Origin: Mycolicibacter heraklionensis
GTDB lineage: Bacteria; Actinomycetota; Actinomycetes; Mycobacteriales; Mycobacteriaceae
Direction of reading: 5' to 3'
Assembly: GCA_001673575.1 (NCBI GenBank)
Contig: LZME01000063.1
Coordinates: 1 to 64,000, forward strand
Length of the DNA stretch: 64,000 bases
Shown piece by piece: positions 62,393 through 64,000 of the stretch; position 1 is the stretch's first letter, and every line of letters begins with the position of its first letter. Below the pieces are notes generated by a model. The model ran no database searches and was not told the DNA's origin. It saw only the letters and a program-made list of their open reading frames with translations. A program made the translations under genes and the position numbers.

Positions 62393-64000
62393 GTGCATCT
62401 CAAGAGTTTGACGCTGAAGGGCTTCAAGTCCTTCGCCGCGCCGACGACTCTGCGCTTCGAGCCGGGCATCACCGCGGTGGTCGGGCCGAATGGCTCGGGA
62501 AAATCCAACGTGGTCGACGCGCTGGCCTGGGTGATGGGGGAGCACAGCGCCAAGACCCTGCGCGGCGGGAAGATGGAAGACGTCATCTTCGCCGGCACCT
62601 CCTCGCGCGCCCCTCTCGGTCGCGCCGAGGTCACCGTCACCATCGACAACTCCGACAACGCCCTGCCGATCGAGTACGCCGAGGTCTCGATCACCCGGCG
62701 GATGTTCCGCGACGGAGCCAGCGAGTATGAGATCAACGGCGCCAGCTGCCGGTTGATGGACGTCCAGGAGCTGCTCAGCGACTCCGGCATCGGTCGTGAG
62801 ATGCACGTCATCGTCGGCCAGGGCCGGCTGGCGCAGATCCTGGAGTCACGGCCCGAGGACCGCCGGGCCTTCATCGAAGAGGCCGCCGGGGTGCTCAAGC
62901 ACCGCAAGCGCAAAGAAAAGGCGGTCCGCAAACTGGACGCGATGGCGGCCAACCTGGCCCGCCTGACCGACCTGACCACCGAACTGCGCCGCCAGCTCAA
63001 ACCACTGGGCCGTCAGGCCGAAGTCGCCCGGCGAGCGGCCACCATCCAAGCCGACCTGCGCGACGCCAAACTGCGGCTGACCGCCGACGACCTGGTTTCG
63101 CGGCAAGCCGAGTTCGCCGGAACCACCGACGCCGAGGCGACCTTGCGCCGTGAACACGACCAGATCACCGAGCGTCTGGCGTTGGCCGCCGATGAACTGA
63201 CCGCCCACGAGTCCGCGGTCGCCAGCTTGACCCAGCGCGCCGAGGGCGCCCAGCAGACCTGGTTCTCGTTGTCCGCGCTGGCCGAGCGGGTCAGCGCCAC
63301 GGTGCGTATCGCCAGCGAACGCGCACACCATCTCGACGACGAGCCGATCACCACCGCCGGCGTCGACCCGGACGCGCTGGAAGCCGAGGCTGAGCAGGTG
63401 GCCGCGGCCGAGCAACAACTGCTGGCCGAACTGGCCGAGGCCGGCATCCGGCTGGAGGCGGCTCGAGCCGAGCTGGCCGAACGGGAGCGCCGCAGCGCCG
63501 AGGCGGAGAAGGCGCATCTGGCTGCGGTCCGTGCCGAAGCCGACCGGCGCGAGGGCTTGGCCCGGCTGACCGGTCAGGTGGAGACGATTCGGGCGCGGGT
63601 CGAGTCGATCGACACTCACGTCGGGCAGCTGTCGACGCGTATCGAGGAAGCCGCCGGGCGGGCCCAGGCCGCGCAGGCGGAGTTCGAGACGGTTCAGGGC
63701 CGGGTTTCCGAGCTCGATCAGGGCGAAGTCGGTCTTGACGAGCACCACGAGCGGACTGTGGCCACCTTGCAGGTGGCAGATGAGCGCGTTGCCGAACTGC
63801 AGGCCGCCGAGCGCGCCGCCGAGCGCCAGGTCGCTTCGTTGCACGCTCGTATCGAGGCGTTGTCGATGGGGCTGGAACGCCGCGACGGCGCCGCCTGGCT
63901 CGCGGCGAACCACGGTGACTCCGGGCTGTTCGGGTCGATCGCAAAGCTGGTCAAGGTGCGCTCGGGGTACGAGGCGGCGCTGGCCGCGGTGCTCGGGTCC
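62393..64000 (+). CDS. smc: Chromosome segregation protein SMC (N-terminal part, cut by window end)
   Basis: 536 codons are present and the frame is open at the window edge. The N-terminal ATPase half has [20 protein letters not shown], Walker A GPNGSGKS (31-38), the Q-loop region [20 protein letters not shown] and [16 protein letters not shown]. Coiled coil runs from about residue 165 to 490 (Ala/Glu/Arg heptads). The last visible residues ([24 protein letters not shown]) are the start of the hinge. The C-terminal coil and Walker B lie beyond the window. It condenses and segregates chromosomes with ScpAB. Confidence 0.96.
   Translation, partial: MHLKSLTLKGFKSFAAPTTLRFEPGITAVVGPNGSGKSNVVDALAWVMGEHSAKTLRGGKMEDVIFAGTSSRAPLGRAEVTVTIDNSDNALPIEYAEVSITRRMFRDGASEYEINGASCRLMDVQELLSDSGIGREMHVIVGQGRLAQILESRPEDRRAFIEEAAGVLKHRKRKEKAVRKLDAMAANLARLTDLTTELRRQLKPLGRQAEVARRAATIQADLRDAKLRLTADDLVSRQAEFAGTTDAEATLRREHDQITERLALAADELTAHESAVASLTQRAEGAQQTWFSLSALAERVSATVRIASERAHHLDDEPITTAGVDPDALEAEAEQVAAAEQQLLAELAEAGIRLEAARAELAERERRSAEAEKAHLAAVRAEADRREGLARLTGQVETIRARVESIDTHVGQLSTRIEEAAGRAQAAQAEFETVQGRVSELDQGEVGLDEHHERTVATLQVADERVAELQAAERAAERQVASLHARIEALSMGLERRDGAAWLAANHGDSGLFGSIAKLVKVRSGYEAALAAVLGS

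Overview
The window is high-GC actinobacterial DNA and almost certainly a non-tuberculous, Mycolicibacterium-like mycobacterium. From about 18.3 kb rightwards the gene order follows a conserved mycobacterial block I know from the M. tuberculosis smc-to-Rv2994 region: MFS transporter / FAH-family protein / gltX / tRNAs / FDOR-like protein / IclR (LtbR-like) / leuCD / hupB / mutT1 / ppk / cofC(fbiD) / gpsA / ddl / DUF3515 / thiL / ung / DAK2 protein / recG / DUF1524 nuclease / aldo-keto reductases / lipN / DsbA-like / VKOR / pyc / rsmD / coaD / purU / sepIVA / DUF177 / rnc / mutM / OsmC / acyP / smc. The right edge cuts smc; the left edge holds the last codons of a probable IS630-type transposase.

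Region 1 (74-9817) is an 11-gene minus-strand operon in which every gene overlaps the next by 4 or 8 nt. It runs from a Rieske ring-hydroxylating oxygenase (alpha, beta), a small unknown protein, a dihydrodiol-dehydrogenase-type SDR and a class II aldolase-type decarboxylase into the complete protocatechuate branch of the 3-oxoadipate pathway (pcaH, G, B, L, I, J). A divergent leaderless IclR regulator faces it. The inferred flow is an aromatic (di)carboxylate to protocatechuate to 3-oxoadipyl-CoA. No ferredoxin, reductase or thiolase is present.

Region 2 (9821-14427) is a GntR-regulated cassette: GntR, two tandem Asp/Glu-racemase (maleate isomerase/arylmalonate decarboxylase) homologues, and divergent D-2-hydroxyacid dehydrogenase and amidase. 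A well-formed promoter/operator lies between the divergent halves. Its substrate is unknown.

Region 3 (14457-18254) is ectoine/5-hydroxyectoine synthesis (ectA, then ectBCD) with a DUF3830 (cyclophilin-like) gene directly behind ectD.

Region 4 (18281-49544) is the conserved core listed above, with tRNA-Gln(CTG) and tRNA-Glu(CTC). Palindromic intergenic repeats occur at 19.6, 30.5 and 31.7 kb.

Region 5 (49556-54208) interrupts the core between coaD and purU. It holds a TetR regulator, two DUF1989 proteins (UAAP1/UAAP2, the CgdAB carboxyguanidine deiminase family) and a free-standing AHS2-AHS1 carboxyltransferase that lacks the biotin carboxylase and biotin carrier parts of urea/guanidine carboxylase. 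A GXWXG-type protein is convergent with it.

Region 6 (54249-64000) places purU directly beside sepIVA, so the large PDIM/phenolic glycolipid locus that separates their orthologues in M. tuberculosis is absent. An accessory group (PIG-L, DJ-1, LuxR, SnoaL) sits between mutM and osmC-acyP-smc.

Many genes start about 7 nt after a TANNNT -10 hexamer, the signature of leaderless transcripts, and I used this to choose several starts.
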